Assembly: GCA_947493255.1 (NCBI GenBank)
Contig: CANLQK010000006.1
Span: 282,737 to 346,736, forward strand
DNA length: 64,000 nucleotides
Direction: 5' to 3'
DNA from: an uncultured Paracoccaceae bacterium
GTDB taxonomy: Bacteria; Pseudomonadota; Alphaproteobacteria; Rhodobacterales; Rhodobacteraceae
Shown: piece by piece, positions 1-7,879 of the stretch
How the letters are laid out: each line of letters starts with the position of its first letter
Position numbering within the stretch: the stretch's first letter is position 1
Translations under genes and position numbers: made by a program
Notes under the pieces: generated by a model
Told to the model about the DNA's origin: nothing
What the model saw: only the letters and a program-made list of their open reading frames with translations
The model's database searches: none

Positions 1-2
1 CA

Positions 3-269
3 GCGTTGTCCATGATCGAAGGAATGTTAGCTGGTGCCATCGATTCTGCGGCAGCCTTTGGTTCTGCGGAAGGCCGTTTGGAGACGCAGGCTGATTTCAT
101 CAGTTCGCTGTCTGACAGCCTAACCACTGGTATCGGATCAATGGTTGATGCCGATATGGAAGAGGCGTCTGCCAAACTGCAGGCTCTGCAAGTTCAGCAG
201 CAGCTTGGGGTGCAATCATTGTCGATTGCAAACCAGTCCCCACAATCGATCCTCTCATTGTTCGGATAA
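3..269 (+). CDS. Flagellin, C-terminal part (gene enters from the left edge)
   Basis: This is the last part of a flagellin, the subunit of the flagellar filament. The frame is already open at the left edge, so the start codon and the N-terminal and central domains are missing. The visible 89 codons encode a helical, cysteine-free segment ending [13 protein letters not shown]. The motif [20 protein letters not shown] is the conserved flagellin C-terminal helix that packs in the filament core and contacts the N-terminal helix. A GC-rich stem-loop follows the stop, and flaF and flbT, which control flagellin synthesis in alphaproteobacteria, come next. The TTG at 6 is only the first start-like codon in the window and is not the real start. 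The family call is secure, but which flagellin paralogue this is cannot be told. Confidence 0.93.
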   Translation, partial: ALSMIEGMLAGAIDSAAAFGSAEGRLETQADFISSLSDSLTTGIGSMVDADMEEASAKLQALQVQQQLGVQSLSIANQSPQSILSLFG

Positions 270-277
270 TGAAACTA

Positions 278-305
278 GCCCGAGGCGTGATCAGTCGTCT
301 CGGGC
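278..305 (+). terminator. Stem-loop after flagellin gene
   Basis: A 10-pair stem (one G-U pair) runs from 278-287 to 296-305 with an 8-base loop, starting 8 bases after the flagellin stop. It lacks a T-run, so it may stabilise the 3' end of flagellin mRNA or act as a weak terminator before flaF. Confidence 0.55.
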
Positions 306-363
306 CACTATTCACAATGTGGCAAAGCCACATGTTTAAGTATCCGTCTCGAAAGGACACCCC

Positions 364-738
364 GTGAATATCATTGAACAGGCTCGGCAGGCATATTCGC
401 CCCAAACGTCTTCCCTTCGCATTGGACGATCGGCAGAACATCAACTTTTCTCCGAAACGACGAACCGGCTGCGCAGTGCAGCGGCGCAATTACCGAAAGG
501 CTTCGCCGCTTTTGCGGAGGCGATACATGCAAATCGAGCGATCTGGACTCATTTTGCATCACAGGTCGCCGACGAAGAGAATGCGTTGTCTGATGATCTA
601 AGGGCGCGAATATTTTACCTTTCCGAGTTCACCGCATTTCATTCTCGAAAAGTCTTGAAGGGCGAAGCGGATATTGCGCCACTCATAGAAATCAATATTG
701 CGATGATGCGTGGGCTAAGCCCAAAGGGTGGCTTGTGA
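364..738 (+). CDS. flaF: Flagellar biosynthesis regulator FlaF
   Basis: FlaF is a cytoplasmic protein of alphaproteobacteria that promotes flagellin synthesis or secretion and works against FlbT. The 124-residue product has the family length and starts MNIIEQARQAY, the typical FlaF opening. It is a soluble, mostly helical protein with no signal peptide. The start is a GTG preceded by an AAAGGA-type ribosome site. The gene follows flagellin by 94 bases and its stop region overlaps the flbT start by 4 bases, so flaF and flbT are probably translated together. The flagellin-flaF-flbT order is the usual alphaproteobacterial arrangement. No broken residue or unusual composition is seen. Confidence 0.93.
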   Translation: MNIIEQARQAYSPQTSSLRIGRSAEHQLFSETTNRLRSAAAQLPKGFAAFAEAIHANRAIWTHFASQVADEENALSDDLRARIFYLSEFTAFHSRKVLKGEADIAPLIEINIAMMRGLSPKGGL

Positions 739-1148
739 TGTCAGGTCTAGTTCTCAAACTTGGTCCCAAGGAACGTGTGTTGGTCAATGGTGCGGTTATC
801 GAAAACGGTGATCGGCGTTCGCGCCTTTCGATACTTACCCCGAATGCAAATATATTGCGGCTAAGGGATGCTATTCGCCCTGATGAAGTGAATACGCCCG
901 TGCGAAGGGTTTGTTATATCGCGCAGCTTGTTCTTTCCGGTGATGCCGATCAGGAAAAGGGGAGGTCCCAATTACTGCAGGGCGTTGAGCAACTTAGCCA
1001 AGTGCTGACGGATTCAGATAGTCGCCAACAACTTGCAGAAGCCTCCGAAGCATTTGTTCGAGAAGAATACTATCGTGGTCTTAAAAAACTCCGCGGACTA
1101 TTGGCTAGAGAAGAACGCCTCCTAGCCGCTATCCCGAGAATGTCATGA
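735..1148 (+). CDS. flbT: Flagellar biosynthesis repressor FlbT
   Basis: FlbT is a small cytoplasmic regulator that, in Caulobacter, binds the 5' untranslated part of flagellin mRNA and lowers its translation or stability until the hook is built. The 137-residue product has the family length and the typical N-terminal segment with LKLGPKERVLVNGAVIENGDRR, a beta-rich part, followed by a charged helical C-terminal half. It overlaps flaF by 4 bases upstream and the DUF1217 gene by 4 bases downstream, which indicates a coupled flaF-flbT-DUF1217 transcript. The RNA-binding role is family knowledge and not visible in this sequence. Confidence 0.93.
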   Translation: MMSGLVLKLGPKERVLVNGAVIENGDRRSRLSILTPNANILRLRDAIRPDEVNTPVRRVCYIAQLVLSGDADQEKGRSQLLQGVEQLSQVLTDSDSRQQLAEASEAFVREEYYRGLKKLRGLLAREERLLAAIPRMS

Positions 1149-1936
1149 GCTTCCAACCAATCGTTCCACTGAGTGGTTATAGCGGATGGTTGTTCCTAGA
1201 ACGCACTGCGGAAACTCAGAAGGAGGCATTCAGCGAAAGCGCGGAAGTCGTTCGTGCCACAGATGCGTTCCGTGAACGTATTGGTGAGATTACAACGGCA
1301 GAAGATCTGGTGGCGGACAGAGAACTTCTGTCCGTTGCGCTAGGTGCGTTTGGGTTAGACGATGACATCGATAGTAAGTTCTTCATTCAGAAAATTCTGG
1401 AAGAAGGCACATCGGATTCTGACGCGTTGGCGAACAAACTGTCCGACAGCCGGTACGCAGCATTTAGTGAAGCATTTGGCTTTGGCGAGATCGGGCCGCC
1501 TCGCACTGGGCTTTCTGTTTTCCCCGATGAAATCATAGAACGCTATGAGGCAGAGCAATTCGAGATTGCAGTTGGTGAGCAGAACAACGATCTGCGTATC
1601 GCTCTTAATCTAGAAACCGCATTATCAGACGTTGTAGATGGCAGCAGTACCAACGACGCCAGGTGGTTTTCGATGATGGGCAATACCGTATTGAGGACGA
1701 CGTTTGAAACCGCTCTTGGGTTTCCATCCAGTTTCGGGACCGTCGATATTGATCAGCAGTTGGTTCAATTCAAAGAGCGTGCAGAACGGACGTTTGGAAC
1801 CGATCAGATGGCTGACCTAACAAGCGGTGAGAACCAGGAAAAACTGATCCGGCTGTATATGCTACAATCAGAAATCAGCGCCTTTTCCAGCTCGAGTGGG
1901 GCCTCTGTCGCGTTAACGCTGTTACAACAGATCTAG
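1145..1936 (+). CDS. DUF1217 flagellar-cluster protein
   Basis: A 263-residue protein of the DUF1217 family, which is found in alphaproteobacterial flagellar clusters but has no settled function. There is no signal peptide or membrane segment. The sequence is helical and acidic, with repeated short patterns of the type DSRYAAFSEAFGFGE that are typical of DUF1217. Its start overlaps the flbT stop by 4 bases, so it should be co-translated with flaF-flbT. It ends 11 bases from the convergent fliI. Its position suggests a role in flagellin handling or in filament or hook assembly, which is inference from context only. Confidence 0.85.
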   Translation: MSFQPIVPLSGYSGWLFLERTAETQKEAFSESAEVVRATDAFRERIGEITTAEDLVADRELLSVALGAFGLDDDIDSKFFIQKILEEGTSDSDALANKLSDSRYAAFSEAFGFGEIGPPRTGLSVFPDEIIERYEAEQFEIAVGEQNNDLRIALNLETALSDVVDGSSTNDARWFSMMGNTVLRTTFETALGFPSSFGTVDIDQQLVQFKERAERTFGTDQMADLTSGENQEKLIRLYMLQSEISAFSSSSGASVALTLLQQI

Positions 1937-1947
1937 GTTCGTTTCCT

Positions 1948-3258
1948 TTATTCTAACGCCAACGCACGTTGAAGAAGGTGAAAAGAACCGGCTGTGCTTT
2001 GTTCGCCTTGTGTCGAAATGAATGCCTCTAGCTTTTCATGCACTGCGATACTTTCATCAATCTTAGCGTCCGATCCAGCTGCATAAAGGCCCGCCTGAAT
2101 CATAAGTTCTGCTTGCGCGTACGTCCCCATATGTTGGCGCGCTTTTTGGATCAGTTTATTCTCAGATGGATTGGCCGCTTCTGGCAAGGAACGGGAAACC
2201 GACCGCGGTACATCGATTGCTGGGTAACGCCCACGCTCAGCAATTGTCCGGTCAAGGATAACGTGGCCATCCAGTACACCGCGCAACATATCCGCGACGG
2301 GTTCTTCCATGTCAGAACCAGAAACCAGAACAGTGTAGATTGCCGTAATATCCCCCTGCGCATCCTGTCCGGGCCCAGCACGTTCGCATAGCCCGGCAAT
2401 GGCGGTGGGTGTCGAAGCGGGGTGACCGCGCAGATTGGCCGTTTCGCCGCTCGCGACTGCGACCTCCCTGTGGGCTTCCGCGAACCGTGTAATGCTGTCC
2501 ATTAACAACAGGACCTGTTTCCCTTGATCCCTAAAGTATTCGGCCACCGCTGTGGCGGCAAGCGGGCATCTTTTTCGTGTTTGAGCCGCCCGATCTGAAG
2601 TGGCGGCGACGATCACGCTGCGCGCCATCCCCTCTGGACCCAGTGATTTTGTCACAAATTCCCGCAGTTCACGCCCTCGTTCGCCAACCAAACCGATGAC
2701 AATAACATCAGCATCAACGCGTTTTGCCAATGATGCCAGCAATGTAGACTTCCCCACGCCAGACCCTGCGAACAGGCCGATTCTCTGGCCTCGGACGATT
2801 GGAAGAACGGTGTCAAAAATTGCAAATCCGGTAGAAAGCCTGTCGCCCATTTGCCGGCGTTCCGCAGCTGGTGGCGGATCAGCATGAATGTGGCGTGGAC
2901 GTGTGCCAGGCAACAATGGGCGTGAATCGAGAGGTAGGCCATCCGGGTCGACAATACGCCCGATCCAACCATCGTGGGGCGAAAAAACGGGACGTGGGGT
3001 AAGCGCGACATAGGTGCCAAGACCCAAACCTTCGCTCGACCCTTCGATCATTGCATCAAGTGTAGTTGCTGATGAACGCAACACTTCGCCCTTCATTTCA
3101 GGCCCTAAGACGCGAAGCCGATCACCGACGCGCGCATGGGTCGAGAGGCCTGAAACCTTAATTAGGTTACCCGCAATTTCAGTAATTCGCCCAGCAGGCA
3201 TGGTTGCCTTTGCGCGCTGCACGGCTGCGGTCATTCGATCAAAAATATCTTCGGTCAT
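1948..3258 (-). CDS. fliI: Flagellar export ATPase FliI
   Basis: FliI is the cytoplasmic ATPase of the flagellar type III export apparatus. It works with FliH and FliJ to deliver unfolded substrates to FlhA and FlhB. The 436-residue product has the family length. The Walker A motif GSGVGKST lies at residues 165-172, Walker B LLLMDS near 250-255, and the family segment VGERGRELREF near 191-201. The N-terminal 20 residues are a helix suited to FliH binding, and the beta-barrel domain follows. The ATG start is at 3258. The gene is divergent from flgB across 83 bases and convergent with the DUF1217 gene. It is separated from fliH, which sits at 18577. Confidence 0.97.
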   Translation of the reverse strand: MTEDIFDRMTAAVQRAKATMPAGRITEIAGNLIKVSGLSTHARVGDRLRVLGPEMKGEVLRSSATTLDAMIEGSSEGLGLGTYVALTPRPVFSPHDGWIGRIVDPDGLPLDSRPLLPGTRPRHIHADPPPAAERRQMGDRLSTGFAIFDTVLPIVRGQRIGLFAGSGVGKSTLLASLAKRVDADVIVIGLVGERGRELREFVTKSLGPEGMARSVIVAATSDRAAQTRKRCPLAATAVAEYFRDQGKQVLLLMDSITRFAEAHREVAVASGETANLRGHPASTPTAIAGLCERAGPGQDAQGDITAIYTVLVSGSDMEEPVADMLRGVLDGHVILDRTIAERGRYPAIDVPRSVSRSLPEAANPSENKLIQKARQHMGTYAQAELMIQAGLYAAGSDAKIDESIAVHEKLEAFISTQGEQSTAGSFHLLQRALALE

Positions 3259-3341
3259 CGGCCCTCACTGAATTAGCGACAACCAATTCTTAGGGAATCA
3301 TCATTAAGGCTTAGTTGAAACCAATCGAGGGAGAAGCCCCG
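3259..3341. promoter_or_regulatory. fliI/flgB divergent promoter region with a weak CtrA-like site
   Basis: These 83 bases separate the two divergent flagellar genes and must hold both promoters. At 3304-3318 the sequence reads TTAA, seven bases, TTGA, one mismatch from the CtrA consensus TTAA-N7-TTAA. TTAAGGCT also occurs at the stronger fliF box. A GAGGGAG ribosome site at 3327-3333 supports a GTG start for flgB at 3342. CtrA control is inferred. Confidence 0.4.
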
Positions 3342-3725
3342 GTGTTCGAAGACCTGAAAGTATTTCAGACATCCTTTGCGATGGCCCAACATGCGGGCGC
3401 AAGACAGGCCGTGACTGCCGCCAACATGGCGAATGCAGATACGCCCGGATATCGCGCTCAGTCTATTGCCCCTTTTTCTGATACGTTTGACACCGCGCGC
3501 CACAACACTTTACGGACCACTCGCGCCAATCATATCGGGGCCGAAGGCACCTTTGCCCCTGCCCAATCTGGCTATTCTGATGCCGAAGCCTCCCCCAACG
3601 GAAATACCGTTTCCCTTGAACAAGAGATGATCAATTCCGTTGAAATTCAACGGGAGCATAATCGTGCACTGGCAATCTACAAACACTCGCTCGACGTTTT
3701 GCGTCTGAGCATAGGTCGGAGATAA
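3342..3725 (+). CDS. flgB: Flagellar basal-body rod protein FlgB
   Basis: FlgB is the proximal rod protein that joins the MS ring and FliE to the rest of the rod. The GTG at 3342 is preferred over the TTG at 3315, because it has a GAGGGAG ribosome site 8 bases upstream and gives the usual FlgB opening MFEDLKVFQTSFAMAQHA (127 residues). The rod signature ANMANADTPGYRAQ lies near residues 27-40 and the C-terminal helix NSVEIQREHNRALAIYKHSL closes the protein, as in all rod proteins. It is the first gene of a plus-strand operon flgB-flgC-fliE-fliQ-flgF-flgG-flgA-flgH, and flgC follows after 2 bases. Confidence 0.95.
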   Translation: MFEDLKVFQTSFAMAQHAGARQAVTAANMANADTPGYRAQSIAPFSDTFDTARHNTLRTTRANHIGAEGTFAPAQSGYSDAEASPNGNTVSLEQEMINSVEIQREHNRALAIYKHSLDVLRLSIGRR

Positions 3726-3727
3726 CG

Positions 3728-4120
3728 ATGGCTGATTTTTCTGAAGCAATGAACATCACAGCAAGCGGTATGCGGGCACAGGCGGCTCGTCTGCGGCACG
3801 TTTCTGAGAACATCGCAAATGCGGACACGCCTGGATACCAGCGCAAGACGATCAGCTTTGAAGCCGTCATGGAAGCAGGCCAAAGCACGGGGTTGGTTGA
3901 AACTGGAAACGTGCGGTTGGACCGAACCGAACTTGCCCAGATCCATGACCCATCCCACCCTTTGGCGGATGACTCAGGAAATTACTCGGGGTCCAACGTC
4001 AATCTTCTCATTGAAGTTGCAGACGCGCGTGAGGCGCAGCGCAGTTATGAGGCCAATCTAAAACTGTTCGATCAGGTTCGGCAAATGTCGACATCCCTGA
4101 TGGAACTCCTACGCAGATAA
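3728..4120 (+). CDS. flgC: Flagellar basal-body rod protein FlgC
   Basis: FlgC is a proximal rod subunit exported through the flagellar type III apparatus into the periplasm. The 130-residue product has the family length. It carries the rod motif SENIANADTPGYQRK near residues 27-41, a short central part with the NYSGSNVNLLIEVADA segment typical of FlgC, and the C-terminal coiled helix. It lies 2 bases after flgB and 11 bases before fliE, so the three rod and junction genes are co-transcribed. No anomaly is seen. Confidence 0.96.
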   Translation: MADFSEAMNITASGMRAQAARLRHVSENIANADTPGYQRKTISFEAVMEAGQSTGLVETGNVRLDRTELAQIHDPSHPLADDSGNYSGSNVNLLIEVADAREAQRSYEANLKLFDQVRQMSTSLMELLRR

Positions 4121-4131
4121 GAGGACATATT

Positions 4132-4419
4132 ATGGATATTCGTTCAAGTTTCGTCGCGAATAGCTACGCCGCGAACAAACCCGCAACAGCACCAGACCCG
4201 AGCGCCGAGGCCGGCACCGCATTTGGGAAGGCCGCCGAATCGTTCATCGAAACGTTGCAGCAAAGCGAAAACACGGCAATGGCGGCGATGTCAGGCGGGG
4301 CCGATCCACATGCACTGGTACAGGCATTGGCGCAAACCGAGTTGGCTGTCGAAACGGCGGTAACGGTGCGTGATAAAGTTGTTGAGGCTTACCAAGAAAT
4401 TCTGCGGATGCCTGTTTAA
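4132..4419 (+). CDS. fliE: Flagellar hook-basal body protein FliE
   Basis: FliE is the small protein linking the MS ring (FliF) to the rod (FlgB). The 95-residue product is of family length, has a low-complexity N-terminus and then a helical FliE segment with AMSGGADPHALVQALAQTEL and VEAYQEILRMPV at the end, a characteristic FliE C-terminus. An AGAGGAC ribosome site precedes the ATG. Its TAA stop shares one base with the fliQ ATG, so fliE and fliQ are coupled. Confidence 0.95.
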   Translation: MDIRSSFVANSYAANKPATAPDPSAEAGTAFGKAAESFIETLQQSENTAMAAMSGGADPHALVQALAQTELAVETAVTVRDKVVEAYQEILRMPV

Positions 4420-4685
4420 TGGATGAAGCATTGTTCTACGACACGCTTCGACAGGGGCTTTGGGTTGCGACACTTGTTTCGCTTCCAATTCTGTCGGTCG
4501 CATTGATTGCGGGCTTAACCGTAGGGCTGTTTCAGGCACTGACATCTATTCAAGAAATGACGCTGACGTTTGTCCCCAAATTGGCAGCAATCGTTGGAGT
4601 GTTTTGGATCACGATGGGGTTCATGACCGAAACGTTGGTTTCATTTTTCCAAAACACGCTCGTTCCAATAATTGCAGGAGGCTGA
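4419..4685 (+). CDS. fliQ: Flagellar export gate protein FliQ
   Basis: FliQ is a two-helix membrane protein of the export gate, assembled with FliP and FliR in the MS ring. The 88-residue product has family length and two hydrophobic segments near residues 14-40 and 50-77. The motif GLTVGLFQALTSIQEMTLTFVPK between them is the FliQ/EscS signature. The start overlaps the fliE stop by one base, and flgF follows after 3 bases behind a strong GGAGG site. Placement of fliQ inside the rod operon, away from fliP (19404) and fliR (9313), is common in Rhodobacterales. Confidence 0.96.
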   Translation: MDEALFYDTLRQGLWVATLVSLPILSVALIAGLTVGLFQALTSIQEMTLTFVPKLAAIVGVFWITMGFMTETLVSFFQNTLVPIIAGG

Positions 4686-4688
4686 CCA

Positions 4689-5405
4689 ATGGAGAATGCA
4701 ACCTACACAGCGCTGACGCGTCAATCGGGGTTAATGAACCAAATGCGGGTCGTCGCCAACAACATCGCGAACCTTTCGACGACGGGCTACCGCTCTGAAG
4801 GTGTCATTTTTTCCGAACACGTCTCTGCATTGGGTCGCAACGACGAGTCTTTGTCCATGGCCACCGCTGCCGGACGAAACACGTTGGCGTCCCAAGGGGC
4901 CTTGGCCCAGACGGGTGGATCATTCGATCTCGCGATCGAAGGAGACGGCTATTTTCTCATTGAAACTCCAGAAGGTGAACGGCTGACCCGTGCCGGCGCG
5001 TTCACCCCAAATGAGAACGGCGACTTGGTTACACCAGAAGGGCACCGCGTACTTGATGCTGGTGGTGCTCCTGTTTTCATTCCAACGGGCGCGGGGCCTG
5101 TCGGGATAGCACCTGACGGAACGGTGAGCGCGGGTGGCCAACCAGTTGGACAGGTTGGCCTTGTTGTGCCGAGTGACCCACTGGAAATGGTTCGTGAAGG
5201 CGGCGTTCGGTTTCGCGCAGATAGTGGCGTTGAGCCCGCCTTAGAAGGGCGCATGCTGCAAGGTTTTCTGGAGGAATCGAACGTCGATCCAATACTGGAA
5301 ATCACCCGGATGATCGAAGTTCAAAGAGCTTACGAGCTTGGGCAAAGTTTCATGGACAAAGAAGATGAACGCATCCGTGGCGCAATTCGCGCCTTGGGTC
5401 AGTAA
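4689..5405 (+). CDS. flgF: Flagellar basal-body rod protein FlgF
   Basis: FlgF is a distal rod subunit. The 238-residue product has the conserved N-terminal rod motif ANNIANLSTTGYRSEG near residues 22-37. The central flagellar hook/rod domain contains FDLAIEGDGYFLIETPEG, and the C-terminal helix contains NVDPILEITRMIEVQRAYE. It is shorter than FlgG, and its N-terminus (MENATYTALTRQSGLMNQM) is of FlgF rather than FlgG type. A GGAGG ribosome site sits 7 bases before the ATG. flgG follows after 19 bases with its own AAGGAGG site. Confidence 0.94.
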   Translation: MENATYTALTRQSGLMNQMRVVANNIANLSTTGYRSEGVIFSEHVSALGRNDESLSMATAAGRNTLASQGALAQTGGSFDLAIEGDGYFLIETPEGERLTRAGAFTPNENGDLVTPEGHRVLDAGGAPVFIPTGAGPVGIAPDGTVSAGGQPVGQVGLVVPSDPLEMVREGGVRFRADSGVEPALEGRMLQGFLEESNVDPILEITRMIEVQRAYELGQSFMDKEDERIRGAIRALGQ

Positions 5406-5424
5406 GCATTAAGGAGGCCGAATT

Positions 5425-6210
5425 ATGCGCGCTTTAAGGATTGCCGCAGCCGGAATGGCGGCGCAACAAACCCGTGTAGAGGTCATCTCAAACAACCTCG
5501 CCAACATGAGCACCACCGGATACAACACCCGCCGCGCTGAATTTGCGGATCTGCATTATCAGCAATTGCAACGCCCCGGCACCATCAACGCATCGGACGG
5601 GACCGTGGTTCCAACTGGGGTTCAGTTGGGGTTAGGGGTTCGACCAACTTCAGTCTCTGTGATGCTCTCACAAGGGTCTTTAGCCGCAACAGGCGGAGAT
5701 TTGGATCTTGCGATCGAAGGCAACGGCTACTTAGAGGTCACCCTTCCGGACGGCCGTTCTGCCTATACGCGCGACGGTGGTTTAAAACGTACTGGCGATG
5801 GATTGATCGTAACTTCCGACGGCTACCCTGTTGTTCCCGACATCACCATCCCGAGTGATGCTCGGTCGGTTTCTATCAACTCTGAGGGCGAGGTTTACGC
5901 CTATTTCCTAGATCAGGTAGAGCCCCAATTATTGGGCCAGTTTACAGTGACAGGATTTACCAACGCCAAGGGGCTAGAAGCGATTGGGTCCAACCTATTT
6001 TTGGAAACACCAGCATCCGGCACCCCCGCATCTTCAACACCAGGACAGGACGGGTTGGGCGTTTTGCGTCAGGGTTATCTTGAAGACAGTTCTGTTGATC
6101 CAGTGCAAGAGATCACTGACCTCATTAAAGCCCAGCGCGGTTATGAACTGAATTCAAAGGTCATTTCTGCTGCAGATCAAATGTTGAGCGCTATGGTGCA
6201 AATTCGATGA
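5425..6210 (+). CDS. flgG: Flagellar distal rod protein FlgG
   Basis: FlgG forms the distal rod that passes through the L and P rings. The 261-residue product matches the family length. It starts MRALRIAAAGMAAQQTRVEV, the typical FlgG opening, followed by SNNLANMSTTGYNTRRAEF. The segment DLDLAIEGNGYLEVTLPDG lies centrally, and SVDPVQEITDLIKAQRGYELNSK is in the C-terminal helix. A perfect AAGGAGG ribosome site lies 8 bases before the ATG. The stop overlaps the flgA start by 4 bases (ATGA), so P-ring chaperone synthesis is coupled to rod synthesis. Confidence 0.97.
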   Translation: MRALRIAAAGMAAQQTRVEVISNNLANMSTTGYNTRRAEFADLHYQQLQRPGTINASDGTVVPTGVQLGLGVRPTSVSVMLSQGSLAATGGDLDLAIEGNGYLEVTLPDGRSAYTRDGGLKRTGDGLIVTSDGYPVVPDITIPSDARSVSINSEGEVYAYFLDQVEPQLLGQFTVTGFTNAKGLEAIGSNLFLETPASGTPASSTPGQDGLGVLRQGYLEDSSVDPVQEITDLIKAQRGYELNSKVISAADQMLSAMVQIR

Positions 6211-6623
6211 TCCGTTTGACCGCAGTTATGTTGCTTTTGTCCACATCAGCAGGGGCAGAGGCACTCGTCGCTACACGCACTATTCCGGCACGTAGCATCA
6301 TCGGACCGGAAGACCTGTTGCTGCGCGACGTCACTATCGTTGGCGGTATCAGTGACCCGTCGGAGGCAATTGGCCAGGAAGCACGCGTCGCACTTTACGC
6401 TGGCCGACCAATCCGCGCCGGCGACATTTCGGCACCCGCAATTGTAGAAAGAAATCAACTCATCCAGTTGATCTACCAAAATGGAGCCGTCGTCATTTCT
6501 ACGGAAGGAAGAGCATTGGAGCGAGCCGGTGCCGGAGACTGGATTAGGGTCATGAACCTATCGTCACGAACCTCTGTAACGGCACAGGTTTTGGAAACGG
6601 GCGCCGCCCAAGTCAACAATTAG
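6207..6623 (+). CDS. flgA: Flagellar P-ring assembly chaperone FlgA (short form)
   Basis: FlgA is a periplasmic chaperone for P-ring (FlgI) assembly. The 138-residue product begins with a signal peptide (about residues 1-17, ending near TSAGAEA) and contains a SAF-type beta-clip domain with TRTIPARSIIGPEDL and ALYAGRPIRAGDI. It is shorter than the roughly 220-residue enterobacterial FlgA and lacks the extra N-terminal domain, as is usual in alphaproteobacteria. It overlaps flgG by 4 bases, and flgH follows after 8 bases with an AGGAG site. Confidence 0.92.
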   Translation: MIRLTAVMLLLSTSAGAEALVATRTIPARSIIGPEDLLLRDVTIVGGISDPSEAIGQEARVALYAGRPIRAGDISAPAIVERNQLIQLIYQNGAVVISTEGRALERAGAGDWIRVMNLSSRTSVTAQVLETGAAQVNN

Positions 6624-6631
6624 GAGCCAAA

Positions 6632-7360
6632 ATGCGCAATTCGAGACTCATGTTCCTGCTGCTCGCCCTATCTGCTTGTGCCCGCATTCAAGACGTCGGG
6701 CAAGCGCCAGATTTTACGCCGCCACAGGCCACAACTGAAGCAAATGCTATGATGACGTTTGGATTGTCGAGTGAGCTGTCCGCAGCCCCGGTTCGCAATG
6801 ATACGCCGTCCCTGTGGACAGGCGAGCGCGGTTCCCTGTTAGGGGATAGACGCGCTGTGCAACGCGGTGACATTCTGACCGTGGTGATCGAGATTGACGA
6901 TAGCGCCTCGATTTCAAACTCCACCGACCGATCTAGGAGCGGATCGGAAAGCCTTTCTGTACCTGATTTTGTTGGCGTGCCCCAACGGGTTGATGAATCT
7001 CTCCCCGACGGCGCGACGCTCAGTTCGGCAGTGAACCTCAATTCCAGTGGGTCTTTTGCCGGTGACGGATCGGTAAGTCGGAATGAACAGTTAGAACTCC
7101 GCATTGCCGCTACTATTGTTGGCGTTATGCCCAATGGTGTTTTGTCCATCCAGGGTTCGCAAGAAGTGCGTGTGAACTTTGAGCTGCGGGAACTGCTTGT
7201 TTCAGGATTTGTGCGACCCGAGGACATTAGCCGCCAAAACGAAATCACCTATGATAAACTTGCATCGGCGCGCATTTCTTATGGCGGACGAGGTCAAATC
7301 ACAGATGTGCAACAACCTCGCATTGGCCAACAGGTCGCTGACATTGTTCTGCCCTTCTAG
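6632..7360 (+). CDS. flgH: Flagellar L-ring lipoprotein FlgH
   Basis: FlgH forms the outer-membrane L ring. The 242-residue product has a lipoprotein signal with lipobox LSAC and the lipidated cysteine at residue 16. The conserved segments SLWTGERGSLLGDRRAVQRGDIL, SRNEQLELRIAATIVGVMPNG and GSQEVRVNFELRELLVSGFVRPEDI are visible in pieces along the protein, ending with the FlgH tail ARISYGGRGQITDVQQPR. It sits 8 bases after flgA and 9 bases before the FliL-like gene. The matching P-ring gene flgI is 13 kb away on the minus strand. Confidence 0.96.
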   Translation: MRNSRLMFLLLALSACARIQDVGQAPDFTPPQATTEANAMMTFGLSSELSAAPVRNDTPSLWTGERGSLLGDRRAVQRGDILTVVIEIDDSASISNSTDRSRSGSESLSVPDFVGVPQRVDESLPDGATLSSAVNLNSSGSFAGDGSVSRNEQLELRIAATIVGVMPNGVLSIQGSQEVRVNFELRELLVSGFVRPEDISRQNEITYDKLASARISYGGRGQITDVQQPRIGQQVADIVLPF

Positions 7361-7369
7361 GAGCCTCTC

Positions 7370-7879
7370 ATGAAAAAGTTGATCTTACCCGTGATTTTGA
7401 TGTTGGCAGGCGTGGGCGGCGGCGTTGGTGCGGGGCTTGCGTTAATGTCCGAGGATGACCCCGACGGTGTAGCGATGAACCCCTGTGGCGAGGTCGCACA
7501 TCAAGAAGAAATGATGGCAGAACCGACGCCGGAACCCGTTGCATTGGACGACCGTGAATATGCACGCATGAACAACCAGTTTGTGGTGCCTATTGTAACG
7601 AATGAGAGAGTTACTGGCCTAATGGTCATGTCGCTTAGCATTGAGGTTTTGAGTGGTGGTCAAGAGGCGGTGTTCGCGCATGAACCCCGTCTTCGAGACG
7701 CTTTTTTACAGGTCATGTTTGATCACGCAAATATTGGTGGTTTCAACGGGGCGTTCACCTCCTCGTCAAACATGCGACTGCTTCGTGAAGCCTTGCGCGG
7801 TGCCGCTGACCAGGTCATGCAAGGTCACATCACCGACGTGTTGATCGTAGATATTGTGCGGCAGGACGTCACCAACTAG
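7370..7879 (+). CDS. FliL-like flagellar membrane protein (first of two)
   Basis: A 169-residue protein with one N-terminal membrane segment (about residues 4-26), a short acidic linker and a C-terminal periplasmic domain. That domain resembles FliL, with LRDAFLQVMFDHANIGGF and ALRGAADQVMQGHITDVLIVDIVRQDV at the end. FliL proteins ring the stator and support torque. A second, more typical FliL is encoded at 16365-16862, so this copy is divergent and its role may differ. It has its own GGAGCC ribosome site 9 bases after flgH, making it the last gene of the rod operon. Its 3' end overlaps the convergent gene on the other strand by 11 bases. The FliL-family call rests on fold pattern, context and tail similarity. 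Confidence 0.75.
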   Translation: MKKLILPVILMLAGVGGGVGAGLALMSEDDPDGVAMNPCGEVAHQEEMMAEPTPEPVALDDREYARMNNQFVVPIVTNERVTGLMVMSLSIEVLSGGQEAVFAHEPRLRDAFLQVMFDHANIGGFNGAFTSSSNMRLLREALRGAADQVMQGHITDVLIVDIVRQDVTN